Origin: Ypsolopha sequella
Lineage: Eukaryota > Arthropoda > Insecta > Lepidoptera > Ypsolophidae
Assembly: GCA_934047225.1 (NCBI GenBank)
Contig: OW203990.1
Coordinates: 26,639,045-26,703,044, forward strand
DNA length: 64,000 nucleotides
Direction of reading: 5' to 3'
This document shows positions 32,791 to 45,000 of this stretch, piece after piece. A program made the position numbers and the translations under genes. Positions within the stretch are counted from its first letter, which is position 1, and each line of letters starts with the position of its first letter. The notes beneath the pieces were generated by a model that saw only the letters and a program-made list of their open reading frames with translations, had not been told where the DNA came from and did no database searches.

Positions 32791-34085
32791 TACGAGGGTG
32801 AATCCAAAAGTTCTAAGCCCGACCGTGAAAATGAAAGAAAAGTGGGTTCAAAATTATTTTTATTTTTCGACATAGTCTCCATCTAGATCAACACACTTCT
32901 TCCACCTGACCTGCAACCAGTTTATACCCTCGAAAAAAAATATTCCGGAAGGTCGTCAAAATAGTCATTAACTGCGACTATCACTTCTTCTCTAGTCGAA
33001 TATTTAGATCCCACCAAGTGTTTTTTTAAATTTGGAAAGAGATGATAGTCAGAGGGGGCTAAATCCGGCCAATAAGGTGGGTGAGGCAGCAACTCGTAAC
33101 CACATTCATGGATCACAGCCATCGTTTCAACCGAAGTGTGAACTCGTGCATTGTCTTGATGAAACAAAACTCTCTTACGCAACATCCCCGGCCGTTTTTC
33201 TTTTATTTCTTCGCGAAGTTTTCGTAATAGGTTACAATAATAGCGTGAATTTATAGTTTCACCTTTAGGTAAATAATCCAATAAAATAACTCCCTTCGAA
33301 TCCCAAAAAACAGATGCCATGACTTTGTTGGCTGACAAAACGCACTTGGCCTTTTTCGGCGTGGGTGAGCCAGATCTTTTCTGTTTGGATTGCTGTTTTG
33401 TTTCAGGAGTATGGTGATGAACCCAGCTTTCATCCATGGTAACAAAACGAGACATAAAATCCTCAGCATCTGCCTCAAAAAGTTCCAAACAGTCACGCAA
33501 AATTGTGAATCGAACTCGTTTTTGGTCAGCTGAAAGCAATCTTGGGACCCAGCGAGCAGAAACCTTACGGAACCCCAATTCTACAGTTATAATGTTTTGC
33601 ACTCGGCCATAACTGATGCCTGTGATCTCAGCTATCCTACTAATGGTCAATCGTCGGTCTCCTAGGATGAGATCACAAATTTTGTCAGTGTTTTCTTTAG
33701 TGGTAGACGTTGAAGGCCTTCCGCTCCTTGGGTCATCTTCAATGGTCTCCCGACCGCGTTTAAATTCAGCTACCCACTTTTTGACAGTGGAATACGATGG
33801 AGCAGATTCCCCTAATGTTGTTTCCATATCTTCATGAATCTCTTTAGGTGAAAGACCTTTTTTATTGAGGTACTTAATCACAGCACGGTGTTAAATTTTC
33901 TTGTTGTGAAAAATCCCGTCAGACTGCGTTAAACAAAATATCACAAAAAAATAATAGCTTGCAGTATCGAACTTCAACTTCACACAATCAATCACGAAAA
34001 AACATACTAACAAATGACGGTAGATTTACAAAGATTTGATATCTCTTTGTAGGTCGGGCTTAGAACTTTTGGATTCACCCTCGTA
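32791..34085 (-). mobile_element. Mariner transposon, nearly intact
   Basis: The ends CGAGGGTGAATCCAAAAGTT and its inverse extend to about 30 bp (CTAAGCCCGACC), with TA at both sides. The element is 1291 bp, the usual mariner size. One minus-strand transposase gene fills it (separate entry). Confidence 0.92.
32860..33900 (-). pseudogene. Mariner transposase (DD34D), two lesions
   Basis: The paired HTH region (KYLNKKGLSPKEIHEDM ... RPSTSTT) is followed by WVPRLLS. The catalytic motifs are VTMDESWVHHH, LFHQDNARVHTS and WPDLAPSDYHLF, with 34 residues between the second and third acids, as in true mariners. About 319 codons are open. A TAA lies just before HRAVIKYL at the N-terminus. A one-base shift in a T run near 32.94 kb cuts off the normal end, which would read INWLQVRWKKCVDLDGDYV. 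So it is close to, but not, an active gene. Confidence 0.88.
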
Positions 34086-34397
34086 TCAATACAAATTCAG
34101 GTAATTATAGAATTAAATGAGACTTGAGGATAATTCATGATTTATATAAAAACGGCTCACCTCAATACGTGTTATGATCGGGAAAGCCGACCAGTTTCAG
34201 CAGATTTAGACTGCCTTCATCTGGGCGAGTGCAGACGTTTACGCGACGACGCGACGTTACGCCTCACAATGCGGGCTGCGGCCCACAGGGCTCGGGATGA
34301 CATCAAAATTCAGGCAAATTTATTATTTTATTACACGCTTAGGTTTTGTTAAAAATAGATCTTGTCAGGTCACCTATACTTACTATCTTCTATACAA

Positions 34398-34651
34398 GGT
34401 GTAACCATATTTGAAGAGCTTATTCAGTCAATGGTATAGAACAACTTTTACTATGGAGCCAACGCTGAAATCTCAAAAAAAAATCTGCCCTTTCATACCT
34501 TTCAGCCGAGCGGCATTGCATTTTTCTATGAAACAGTAAATTTTTTTTTTTTTCGATATTCAGGGTTTGTTCCATAGTAAAAGTTGTTCTATACCATTGA
34601 CTAAATAAGCTCTTCAAATATGGTTACACCTTTCTGTTACACATTGTATAA
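34398..34651. mobile_element. MITE family C, copy 1
   Basis: The inverted repeat starts AGGTGTAACCATATTTGAAG and carries AACTTTTACTATGGARCCAA. The right end carries the extra CTGTTACACATTGTATAA; the left end is shorter. Confidence 0.8.
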
Positions 34652-34683
34652 CAAAGTAGTAAAAAGTACTATCTGTATAGTTG

Positions 34684-34750
34684 AGGAAATAAAATTTGCA
34701 CCGAATCGCTTTTTATGTAATAAGGCAAATCGGTGCAAATTATATTTAAT
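34684..34750. repeat. Small palindromic repeat (AATTTGCACCGAATC)
   Basis: A short foldback with AAATTTGCACCGA on both arms. A second copy is at 21896-21963. Confidence 0.6.
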
Positions 34751-35299
34751 ATTTTTGCGAAATTTAAGATGAAATGGGTTATATTTGTTCTATTGAAAGC
34801 CGAAAACTGTCGATAATTAAAAAACACTTCCAAGCGAGCGAAGCCGCGGGCAAAAGCAGTCTGATATCAAATCATAGATGTCTTATAATATTATTCTAAT
34901 TAATCATTAATTAATATATAAAATCGATAAATGTTTTTTTTTATTCCGAAGGTTAAAGGTTGGTTCCAACTTTCAAAACCGTGAATAAACAATTGAAAAA
35001 TATATCAATTTTCAAAATCACAATGTTAATAATTTTGTAACGAAGATGCGGAATAATAAACTTGATATAGAAAATCAATTTCTTTCTCTTTATTTTTCCA
35101 ATTGTCAGTTTTATATCCATATATATTTTGAATGTCAAAAAAAAGAAAAGAGTCTACCAGACAGATAACAAAAACACATGTCTTCACAGACGACTTTAAC
35201 ACTTCTCCACAGATAACCCATCTCCTCTCCTCTCCTCACCGACGCTCTCGCCACGTCGCCTCGCCTCTCCCTAGTCCTCTCCTCTGCTCTTGTTACAAT

Positions 35300-35940
35300 T
35301 TGGCCAAGTGCGAGTTGGACTCGCGCATAAAGGGTTCCGTACCACTACCCAATACGAGTACGGAACCCGAAAACATGGTAAATAACAACAATATATCGAG
35401 GGTATACTGTGAGAAGCTACTAAATGGCCGAGAATGAGTTAATAAACCAGCTATACTCGGTTTTTCGCCCTCTTTCTTCTGGTATATATAGGCCTTTCTG
35501 ATAGGCTTTTTGGATCCTGAGATTTTGTGATTATAAACCAACTAAATAATGAAGCTTTGAAACTGTCAACATTACAAACAGATTTTCTCAAAACTCGCTA
35601 AAATAGTAGCGCCTAACGATCAATTCGGCACCCTCTGAGTGCGGAACCCTAATTTTTAGGGTTCCGTACCCAAAGGGTAACCAACGGGACCCTATCACTA
35701 AGACTCCGCTGTCCGTCTGTCACCAGGCTGTATCTCATGAACCGTAATAGTTATACAGTTGAAATTTTCACAGATGATGTAGGTACTTCTGTTGCCGCTA
35801 TAACAATAAATACTAAAAAACAGAATAAAATAAATATTTAAGGGGGCTCCCATACAACAGACATGTTTTTTTGCCGTTTTTATAGTTAATGTTACGGAAT
35901 CCTTCGTGCGCGAGTCCGACTCGCACTTGGCCAGTTTTTA
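35300..35940. repeat. Lepidopteran-type repeat with GGTTCCGTACC and GACTCGCACTTGGCC ends
   Basis: TTGGCCAAGTGCGAGTTGGA near 35300 and CGACTCGCACTTGGCCAG near 35930 face each other. GGGTTCCGTACC occurs at 35331 and 35660. The same words recur at 59017-59180, 59945-60005 and 63037-63255. Noncoding, and probably two copies or one copy with an insert. Confidence 0.65.
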
Positions 35941-36215
35941 TTATCTGTTGTTTTACTATAGAGTGTTGTCTATTTGAAACTTGTGCCTACACTATGTTAC
36001 CTTCTTTAAAATAGAGCTGAAACAAATAAAGTTGAAAGATGCTACTTTTCCGAGGAGTTTTGTACGTGTTTGCTTGGATTTCATTTATTTTTATTATTTT
36101 CCGTTATAGAGGCTGTAGTTAGACGTATTCTGTGAAAATATAAACTGGATACTGTTGCTGCAGTCCAACCTTTCTGTGTGCCTTTACAGTGACTTCTGCA
36201 GCCTTATGAAGAAGT

Positions 36216-36479
36216 TTATACAATGTGTAACAGGAAGGTGTAACCATATTTGAAGAGCTTATTCAGTCAATGCTAAAGAACAACTTTTACTATGGAACCA
36301 ACCATGAAATCTCGAAAAAAAAATCTGCTTCTTCGGCTGAGCGGCATTGCATTTTTCTATGAAACAGTAATTTTTTTTTCAAGATACGTGGTTTGTTCCA
36401 TAGTAAAAGTAGTTCTATACCATTGACTGAATAAGCTCTTCAAATATGGTTACACCTTTCTGTTACACGTTGTATAAAG
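36216..36479. mobile_element. MITE family C, copy 2 (complete)
   Basis: The ends TTTATACAATGTGTAACAGG and the inverse are complete, and the inner arms match copy 1 closely. Confidence 0.85.
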
Positions 36480-36742
36480 TTGCCTATTACCATAAACTCG
36501 AGACCAAAGTACGTAGGGTTTTACATATAAATAAACATTTGCTCAGATAAAATTATTACAATTATTTATGCAGTAAGTACCTTGTACCTACCGACCACCA
36601 GCAGACAACAGAGGGAAAAGGGGTGAGGTTGTGGGACCCGCAAACGGCTCTGAATTTGATATGGTAATAAATGTGGGTACTAATTACTAAATGCTAATGG
36701 TGTCCTCCATTGCCGCACTAATAAATTATTTGTTTATTTTTA

Positions 36743-36979
36743 GACCACTTTCCCTTGACTCCAGCAGAAAGAATGAGAAGGTACAGACAAAGATTAAAGA
36801 GGAATCCTGCCAAAGCGGAAGAAATTAGATTAAAACACTTATTACGAATGCAAATAAGACAGAAAAGAATATCAGAAATGACGGAGAAGGAAAAGGCAAA
36901 ATGCAGGAAAAATTGGAGGGAGTACAAAAAAAGACAGAGGGCAAAGGAATCCCTATCACGAAACATCAAAATGAACTGA
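36743..36979 (+). CDS. Small basic protein segment, possible last exon of an unknown gene
   Basis: After an acceptor-like tttatttttag the frame reads HFPLTPAERMRRYRQRLK, RNPAKAEEIRLKHLLRM, RKNWREYKKRQRAKE and stops. It is very rich in Arg, Lys and Glu and probably forms one long helix or coiled coil. It resembles the basic N-terminal or C-terminal modules of insect proteins of unknown function that I remember only vaguely. No upstream exon was found, so it may be an orphan exon or a transposon piece. Confidence 0.35.
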   Translation, partial: DHFPLTPAERMRRYRQRLKRNPAKAEEIRLKHLLRMQIRQKRISEMTEKEKAKCRKNWREYKKRQRAKESLSRNIKMN

Positions 36980-37018
36980 GTTACATTTATTTTAAGAGCC
37001 AATGTTGAACGTTACATC

Positions 37019-37256
37019 GTCAGAGTAAATACCTATATATATATACAGTAGTTCATCTTCGTACAAACGCTCAGATTCGAACTCACACACGCAGACGCGT
37101 GCTCTACACGCCGCGCCGAGATTTTTACTGAGCCTGAGCCAAGGACTCGACTGAACCTCGCTGAGATGGCGCGTAGAGCACGCATCTGTGTGCGTGAGTT
37201 AGAATCAGAGCGTTTTTGCTAAGATTCACTTACTCTATAGATATATTTACTCTGAC
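37019..37256. mobile_element. Foldback MITE with tRNA-like segment
   Basis: Ends GTCAGAGTAAATA with the inverse. The arms pair for about 100 bp through AACGCTCAGATTCGAACTCA and CGTGCTCTACACGCC, words that look like tRNA B-box and anticodon-stem remains. Confidence 0.7.
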
Positions 37257-38189
37257 ATGGTGTTTCGTTTTGTATGTTTTATAAGCGAATAATTTTGAAC
37301 CAAGTAATTTTATTTTTATTTCTCCTATAATTCCTAGACCTGCAGGACTTTTTTTGAAACTTTGCCATATAATCATACTTGAAACTTGTTGCACGAAAGA
37401 AATTTACCTCTTAGTGTTTGTAAAAGTATATACCTACCTATTTCAATTTTGTACAACCTCCTGACATTTTTCTAGATAGGCTTATATTACGCGTCCCAAC
37501 GTCCTTTTCAAGGGACTTTGAGATACTAAATTCCATTATTTCGATGCTAAATTCAGTATGTAAAAAAACTGATCTGGGCCGGTACCACCGCGGAACCAGA
37601 GGGCCTATTATGTATCTTTAGTTGCAAAATGGACTGGGTGCCTATCATCAAAAACATGGATATACTATCGAAGTCCGATTGTGTAAGTATATGTTCGCAC
37701 TGGAAGTGACGTCACTGTTCGTAAATAGTTCAATACCCACTAATGGCAATTTTGAAATTTCCATTTTTATCTATGTTTTTGTTGATAGGCATCCAGTCCA
37801 GTTGGCAACTAAAGATACAGAATAGAGGGGCAGGTCCTTTTAAAAGGGCTTTGGGCGTTTAAGAGGATAGGGCAATGAATTCTTTTTCCCACCTTCCAAA
37901 ATGTTGGAGGGTAAAAGTCATCTAATTCTGTTACAAAATTATTGAAACAATAAAATACAAGTGATATTATATGAAATTGTACATTTTTCTAAATTTTCAT
38001 TGTTATTATCTTAGAATACAAGGTTGTTATCTTAATTTGAAAATATAGTTATTTGAAACGCAGTAAGTATGAAATCGTGGTTTAGTAATAAAACTTTGTA
38101 ACGACTGACGCACTTACACGAGAGAACACTCCTGTAAAATTTAAACATTCTGCCAGAATGCAGCATTTAAGAGGCTATGCGAATTTTAT

Positions 38190-38700
38190 TTTTGTCACTG
38201 TCACTCCAAGCGAAACATCGCGCTGTGCGAGAGGGGCGGATTCAGGGCGAAAGTGAAAAATGTTAGTTTTTTATAAAAAATAGAAAACTAACAAAATATC
38301 AAATTTCCAGATATTGTTTAAACACACCTAGTAAAATATGTTTGAGTTCTGTGTATGGTTCCTAATCGTCAAACGAGGAGAAAAAGTGTGTTTGAAGACC
38401 TCATTTCAATAATTATTTCTATCGAGGAAAATTTATTCAACCATGTTTTCCAATTTCAAATCCCTGGATTATATATTGAAATATACCAGAAACTGATTAT
38501 AATTTTCCGAAAAGAAACACCCGTATTTTTTTCGCATATTCGTGTTCGCTACGAATCGGTCCCCCTTAAAGATGGTAGTGAATGCTAAATTTATTTTGTC
38601 AATAAAACGAATAAGTATAAATTATTAAAATTTATTGATCAATTACAAAATATGATTACACTTTTTGCCGTAAAAAAGCGATAAATACTTCCAAACAAAT
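38190..38700. repeat. Dispersed repeat, copy 1
   Basis: Shares GACCTNNTTTCAATAATTAT and TTCTATCGA with 42690-43130, in the same order. Its plus-strand 77-codon open frame is not supported as a gene because the other copy does not keep it open. Confidence 0.5.
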
Positions 38701-39030
38701 CTCATAAAAGACAATAGGCAATACACAGTCTATCAGAGCATTAAGTTTACATTACAGATTCATATCAAAATTCTTACACAATAATAGTATTAAATGATTT
38801 CCTAAATGCTAATTTAGGCCATAACGACAAGAATACACCATATATATTCACGAAGTGGCTGTAATAATAATAATATAAAATACTTTTATCTCACGACGCG
38901 ACGTTAGGTTTGGTTGTAGTAATGCGTGCACGTATACGTTTCGAAACGCACACACGCGGGAGCGGGTGCGCGCACTACAACTAAGCCTGACGTTGCGTTG
39001 TGAGATAAATTAAAAAAATAAAACTTAAAT

Positions 39031-42000
39031 CTATTGTTCCGAATTCAAATTCTCGGCCGCAACCTCTTTCGTAGCGCTGGACTTTGCTTCGGGTGTGGAT
39101 TTGACCTTCTTGGTGGTCGTCAGGGAGGTTTCCTGGGTGCGTTGCGGGGTTTCTGTTTTAGGGGCCGGTTCCGCCGCCTGGTTCTCTTTGACCTTGTTTT
39201 CCCCGTTAGCTTCCTGCTGCTGTTGGCGTGTGACGTCAGCGAGGTGGAGCGCTGCGAAGAGGGCTGCTATGTAGCGGCGGACGTCGAGCTCTATGCCTGT
39301 TGGAGATTAAGTTATATTAGATTTTTTTACTTTTTCTATCAATTAATGAATATTTCTAGTTGTGTAGGTACTGCATGAATGAGGCTGACTTGAGATATGG
39401 CAGAGACAATACTCTACCATGGGCTACTTCATACAACGTATCGTCACGTCACGACATAAAACCCCGAGGGGGTCACTGAGAGAGTCAACTATGGTACACC
39501 TTCTTTTCACCAACAACTTGAACCTTATCGCCGTACTTGGGGCACAAATACACTATGTTTAGTGCATACAGCTTTTCTATAGCGTTCAGCAAGTCGTTGG
39601 CTCACTATTATAAGGTTCTGTGTAGAAAAAATAGGAATAATACAAGGTTCTATGTGACAATAGCTAATGAATGACACATAGAACCTTGTGTTGTTCCAAT
39701 TTTTTTTACATAGAACTTTGTAATAGTGAGCTAACGAAGTGGTAAATATACAAATAGGTACTATGGATGTAAATTTAAAAAACTCATTGGTGCATGCTTG
39801 ACCAGCGTTGAAGCCGGATCTTAAGATTGAAAGTCCCTTGTCCTCCCGACTGAGCTACCGCTGACAGCTATAACCGGTGAATACCAGAGTTGACTCTCTG
39901 CGTACAAACTCACCGGATTGCCTCAGCTCGTTGACTCTGTACGCGAGGTTGGCCCACACTCGCCGCGCCGCCACCGCCGACAGACGTCCCACTGTCTGCA
40001 TCGTGTGGAGAGCGGGGTCGTTGCTCGCCGGGACTATTTCATCTACGAGAAAAATGTCTCTGTTAGTTAATTTGAAATACAAAGCTAAATATAAGGTTAA
40101 ATAAGATTAGTTGGCAAAACTCGAAACTTAGGTAGGACTCGTCCATATGACCCACTTTTGGTAGCGAAATTAGCTACTTTTTTTTACTTCCTACCCATCA
40201 TTTAAATTACTCCAAAAAAAAAAAAGCATCGAATTTTGCATAGCTCTCATAGAAAAGCTGTTTAAATGGACGAGTTTCATTTGTGCGTTGAGTTTCAATA
40301 ACAATACATTATAGCCGATTCTGAAGACTTTAATTTTAGTTTTAGTGTTGTCAAAACTAAATTTTCTTCATTACAAAATGGTCCTTTAATGTAAGGACTA
40401 GAAGCTAAATTTCTTTGGAAAAATTCAAGTTTTGACAGCACTAAAACTAAAATTAAAGCCTTCAGAATCGGCTTTAATATTGTATTAGTATTGCATTACA
40501 AACTATAAAAGATCAATTAGAAACAAATTTCATATATTTTGCAAAAATTCCTCTGGGCCCGGATTCGAACCTACGACCTCTTGCTTCACGGCGAGTGCGC
40601 AGACTGAAAAATTTATCTTCTAGTTTGTACCGCAATATTTAGATTATCCAAAGCGATGGATTGCGATAAAAAAATATATTCTTACAACAATATAAATTAA
40701 CAATAAGTAGCTTCATTTTATATTATAAATTAAACCAACAATGAATTACAATAAGGAGTAGAAGACATAATAAACAACATAGAAAACATAGAAACGTTTA
40801 ACTTATTGTTACGAGAATAGTATGATTCAATACCCATCAATCGTTTAACTTATTGTTACGAGAATAGTATGATTCAATACCCATCAATCGTTTAACTTAT
40901 TGTTACGAGAATAGTATGGTTCAATACCCATCAATCGTTCAACACAAATGCAACACGAATCACTGTCAAACAATTCGTTAGATGATCCGTCATGGCGGGT
41001 TCTCAAGTTCTGATGATAATAATAACTTGGCCACAAATTACTGTTTACGATGCGTCATTTACAAGACTGGTTTCTCCCCTTCGTGACCTTTGCAACTTAA
41101 TTACTACGAGCATGATCATCTACCGTAGATAACTAGCTACAGGCAACACTTCTTCTAGCTATTAGCGCTATAGACTTGAATTCAAGAAGCATTTGTAATT
41201 TCGTATCCGTTCTCTATTCGCAGTCTTACGTTCCAAGCAGTTTAGATTTTCTGCATTCAAATTGCGGTATAGAAACACAGATCGGGATGTGAGGAGTTCT
41301 GAACCGGGATTCGAATCGAGACATCTCGCTTACCGAGCGATTGCTCTACAAACAGCTATGCTAGCATGTACGCGTCGATTAGATTAATTTGACAGATAGA
41401 ATCGATAAATTCTAAACAATAGCCCTTATTGCAATGAAATAAGAGTTACATTTTTATTTGTCGAATCGATGCCGAGTCGATACCAAGTTCATGCTACCCA
41501 TTCGATTCTGGCTTCGACTACCTACGAAAATGACTTGTTGGATGTTCAGCAGCACGTCATCTGCAACCTAGAATAAGGTTTTTAAAGACTACAACGACGG
41601 AATTCTAACACTGTAAACTTGACATTTTCTTAATCAAATGAAAATTAATGAAATTACATTATGTCGGGTCCCGTCAATCTAAATGTAAATTGCTTCGTTT
41701 GCAGCCTACACGAATTTACAAAATATTATCCGAATGGTCTTCAGCGTGATTTTCCACTGACGTTGCAAGCTCTAACTCAGCTATACTCAAGTCTGCCCGA
41801 GGTCTTATATTCATGGCCTTCTGTCCGTACACCGTAGTCAACAGGAGTCAACAGGACGTTGGCCCCAGGAGAGAGCCTTGGAGGTCCACGCGTTGTTCCA
41901 ACGTATATTATGGGTAGGTTTCTTGTATAAGGTTTTTTATTTAAATACGATAATACAAATATAAAGTAATTTCAAGATATATTTCGGGACCCGGCATCAG

Positions 42001-45000
42001 TTAACATTGACATTAATATAAAAGCACATGACATGACAGGTCATGACATAATAACATATAAAACCTAGACTATTTACAATCTATCTTCATAATGTAGTCG
42101 ATTCTGAAGGCTTTAAGTTTAGTTTTAGTGCTGTCAATCATGAAATTATTCTAAAGTAATTTAGATTCTGTTCCTAACATATAAGAACTATTTTGCAATG
42201 AATGAAATTTAGTTTTGACAGCACTAAAACTAAAATTAAAACCTTTAGAATCTGCTTTATTATATCATTAATAATGATGATGATGTTGATAATGAAGATT
42301 TTAATTTTGTATAAAGAGATACTCGATAAGAAGGGATTTTAGAAAATTCCCATAGCATCGAGAGAAACGGGATCCACGCGAGCACGTGTCATATATATAT
42401 AAACTAACCAGTGGTAGCCTCCCAGGCCACAGGCGGCAGGTAATGGTCGAGCAGCTGCATGGCGTAGCTGGCGCCTGAGTCCACCGTGTACATGGCCTTC
42501 TGTCCGTACGCCGTCGAGAGCAACGTGTTGGCCTTCGCCCAGGAGATGTCCTTCAGTGACTTCACGCGTTGTTCCGCCGCGACGCGCGCCCCGCACACCT
42601 GCCGCAAATAATTACATAAATGCTGTGATGGAAAAACATATTGCCACGACATATTTCACTGAGGGGTGTCGAGGGTTTTTACGAGTGCAGCACCCTATTT
42701 TAAGGTGATATACCGTGCTAGCAAAGGTCCCCTTTACTCCAGGCAGAAAGACCCGCAGTGCGAAAGGGACGGAATCGGGGAAAATTGTCAAAAAGTCGGT
42801 TTTAAATTAATTCAAAATTAACTAAAATAGCTACAAAAAATTCCATAACCAGTAATTTAGGTGTAGTTAAAACCCATCTAAATAAATATTTTTTAAGTCT
42901 GTATGCTATCCTAATTTGTCAGAATATCAAAAAAAGTGTAAATTTAGACCTTTTTTCAATAATTATTTCTATCGAATGAAATTCCTCCTATCGCGTTTCT
43001 GATAGACCAAAATCTAGTAAAAGGTCCCAAAATTGTTATACTAATTTATTTTACTTGGAACTTCATTAAAAGAGCAGATAAATAACTTCAAAAAGTGACA
43101 ATTTTCACGGTATAGCCCCTTAAGCGACGATTTCACCTCAGCCGGCACAAATGCACGCATTTTTTCCAATACATTGCACGAACGTACAATTACGTCTGCG
43201 TCCCACCCAGGGGAATAGACAAGAAACTAGATCCCCAAACGCGATAATCGTGACACACTGTACATTATACTGGAAGTTAATTTGATAACCTTTTTCCTTC
43301 AAACAGGATGTTTTACCCATGAACACGAGCAACTTTTACTATGGAGCCAACACGGTACTCGCGAAAAAAAATCATCAGTTCCATAGAAACGTTAAACACA
43401 TGCTGAGTGGAGGCCTTATGGGTGTCACTTCTGTTTTGTTTGTTATTGATTATATTGTATTTTAATTGTGTGACACCAATTAAGTTTTTTCTATTCTATT
43501 CTATTCTAAATACATATTCAACCGAAATGTATGAAACAGCTGATTAATTTTTTACGATTTCAGGGTTGGCCCCATAGTAAAAGTTGTTCATATTAATGGG
43601 TAAAACACCCCGTTTAAAGGAAATAGGTTATCATCTTAACACCCCACATAACACGTGTTCAGTTCGGTAATCGGCATGTAAGACCCGTTCCATAGAAACG
43701 TTAAACACATGCTGAGTGGAGGCCTTATGGGTGTCACTTCTGTTTTGTTTGTTATTGATTATATTGTATTTTAATTGTGTGACACCAATAAAGTTTTTTC
43801 TATTCTATTCTATTCTAAATACATATTCAACCGAAATGTATGAAACAGCTGATTAATTTTTTACGATTTCAGGGTTGGTCCCATAGTAAAAGTTGTTCAT
43901 ATTAATGGGTAAAACACCCCGTTTAAAGGAAATAGGTTATCATCTTAACACCCCACATAACACGTGTTCAGTTCGGTAATCGGCATGTAAGACCCAGTAA
44001 CAGTTCTCAAGTTATCTCCATTCATAAGTGGTTCAATTTATTAATAAGTTTGTCGTTATTGACCGTTATCTGTATGTCAGTATCGAACATCCCGGCGCAC
44101 CGACCCCGTCACATAAATCTATACTAATATATATATAAAGTAGTAAAAAAGTCGTGTCTGTACATTGAATATTACTTCGAAATTTTAAACTAAATATGTT
44201 ACTATTATTAGTATTGTACTGAGGCCAAATCTACATATTTTGATTTTTGTCTGTCTGTTTTTGTTTTAACTCGAGAACCACCCAACGGATTTCAATGAGA
44301 TTTTCTTAATGATCATATAGGGGTGTTAAAATAACCGCCAAGCCTAAAACGGGGCAACATTATAATTCTTGAATTAAAACACTTGTACTTGTAGTTTCAC
44401 TTTATTTTTGTTAACTCCCAACCGGTTTCGGATTTTACTCCATTTTCAAGGGAAGATCTTAATTAAAATATTTCACATGACTCCAGGCACTAGCTCTGAG
44501 TAACGTAAACAATGGAGTAAAATCCGAAACCGGTTGGGAGTTAACAAAAATAAAGTGAAACTACAAGTACAAGTGTTTTAATTCAAGATGTGTTTCAAGT
44601 TTCACCAAGTGCCGACAATCGCAAGTATAAATAAAAACATTATAATTATTTAATTTCTTCCCCTAGAGCTCTGTAGCCTTGGTTGACTATGCCTGCTCGG
44701 GGAATACAGTCTGTCCTTCTCTATGTTTTGAATTATTTAGGCCAAGAGAAAGATGATCAAAATTTCCATATTAATATTTAATGTTTTGCAAAATGTGGAA
44801 GTAATAATTATAAGTAGTGGGTTCCTTGTAGTATTGGTTCATAGTACGTTTGAGCTTCAACCAGTTGGCCTACCATGAGTTTTGCACTCGATATCTTCGA
44901 CCAAAATTTTCATTATAAGTACCTACATGTATAATATTGATTACCAAAACAAACGCTCGTTTTGCAATCTTATCTGATAGTTAAAGATGATTAACAGAGG

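Noticed and set aside
38355..38588. 77-codon ORF on the plus strand
   Set aside because: It lies in a dispersed repeat whose second copy at 42690-43130 does not keep the frame.
40795..40938. CRISPR-like regular repeat
   Set aside because: The three 47-bp units are contiguous, without spacers, in a eukaryotic intron. It is a minisatellite.
42339..42596. 85-codon minus-strand ORF with a His-rich segment
   Set aside because: It is an out-of-frame reading of the Lsd-2 exon 42409-42598.
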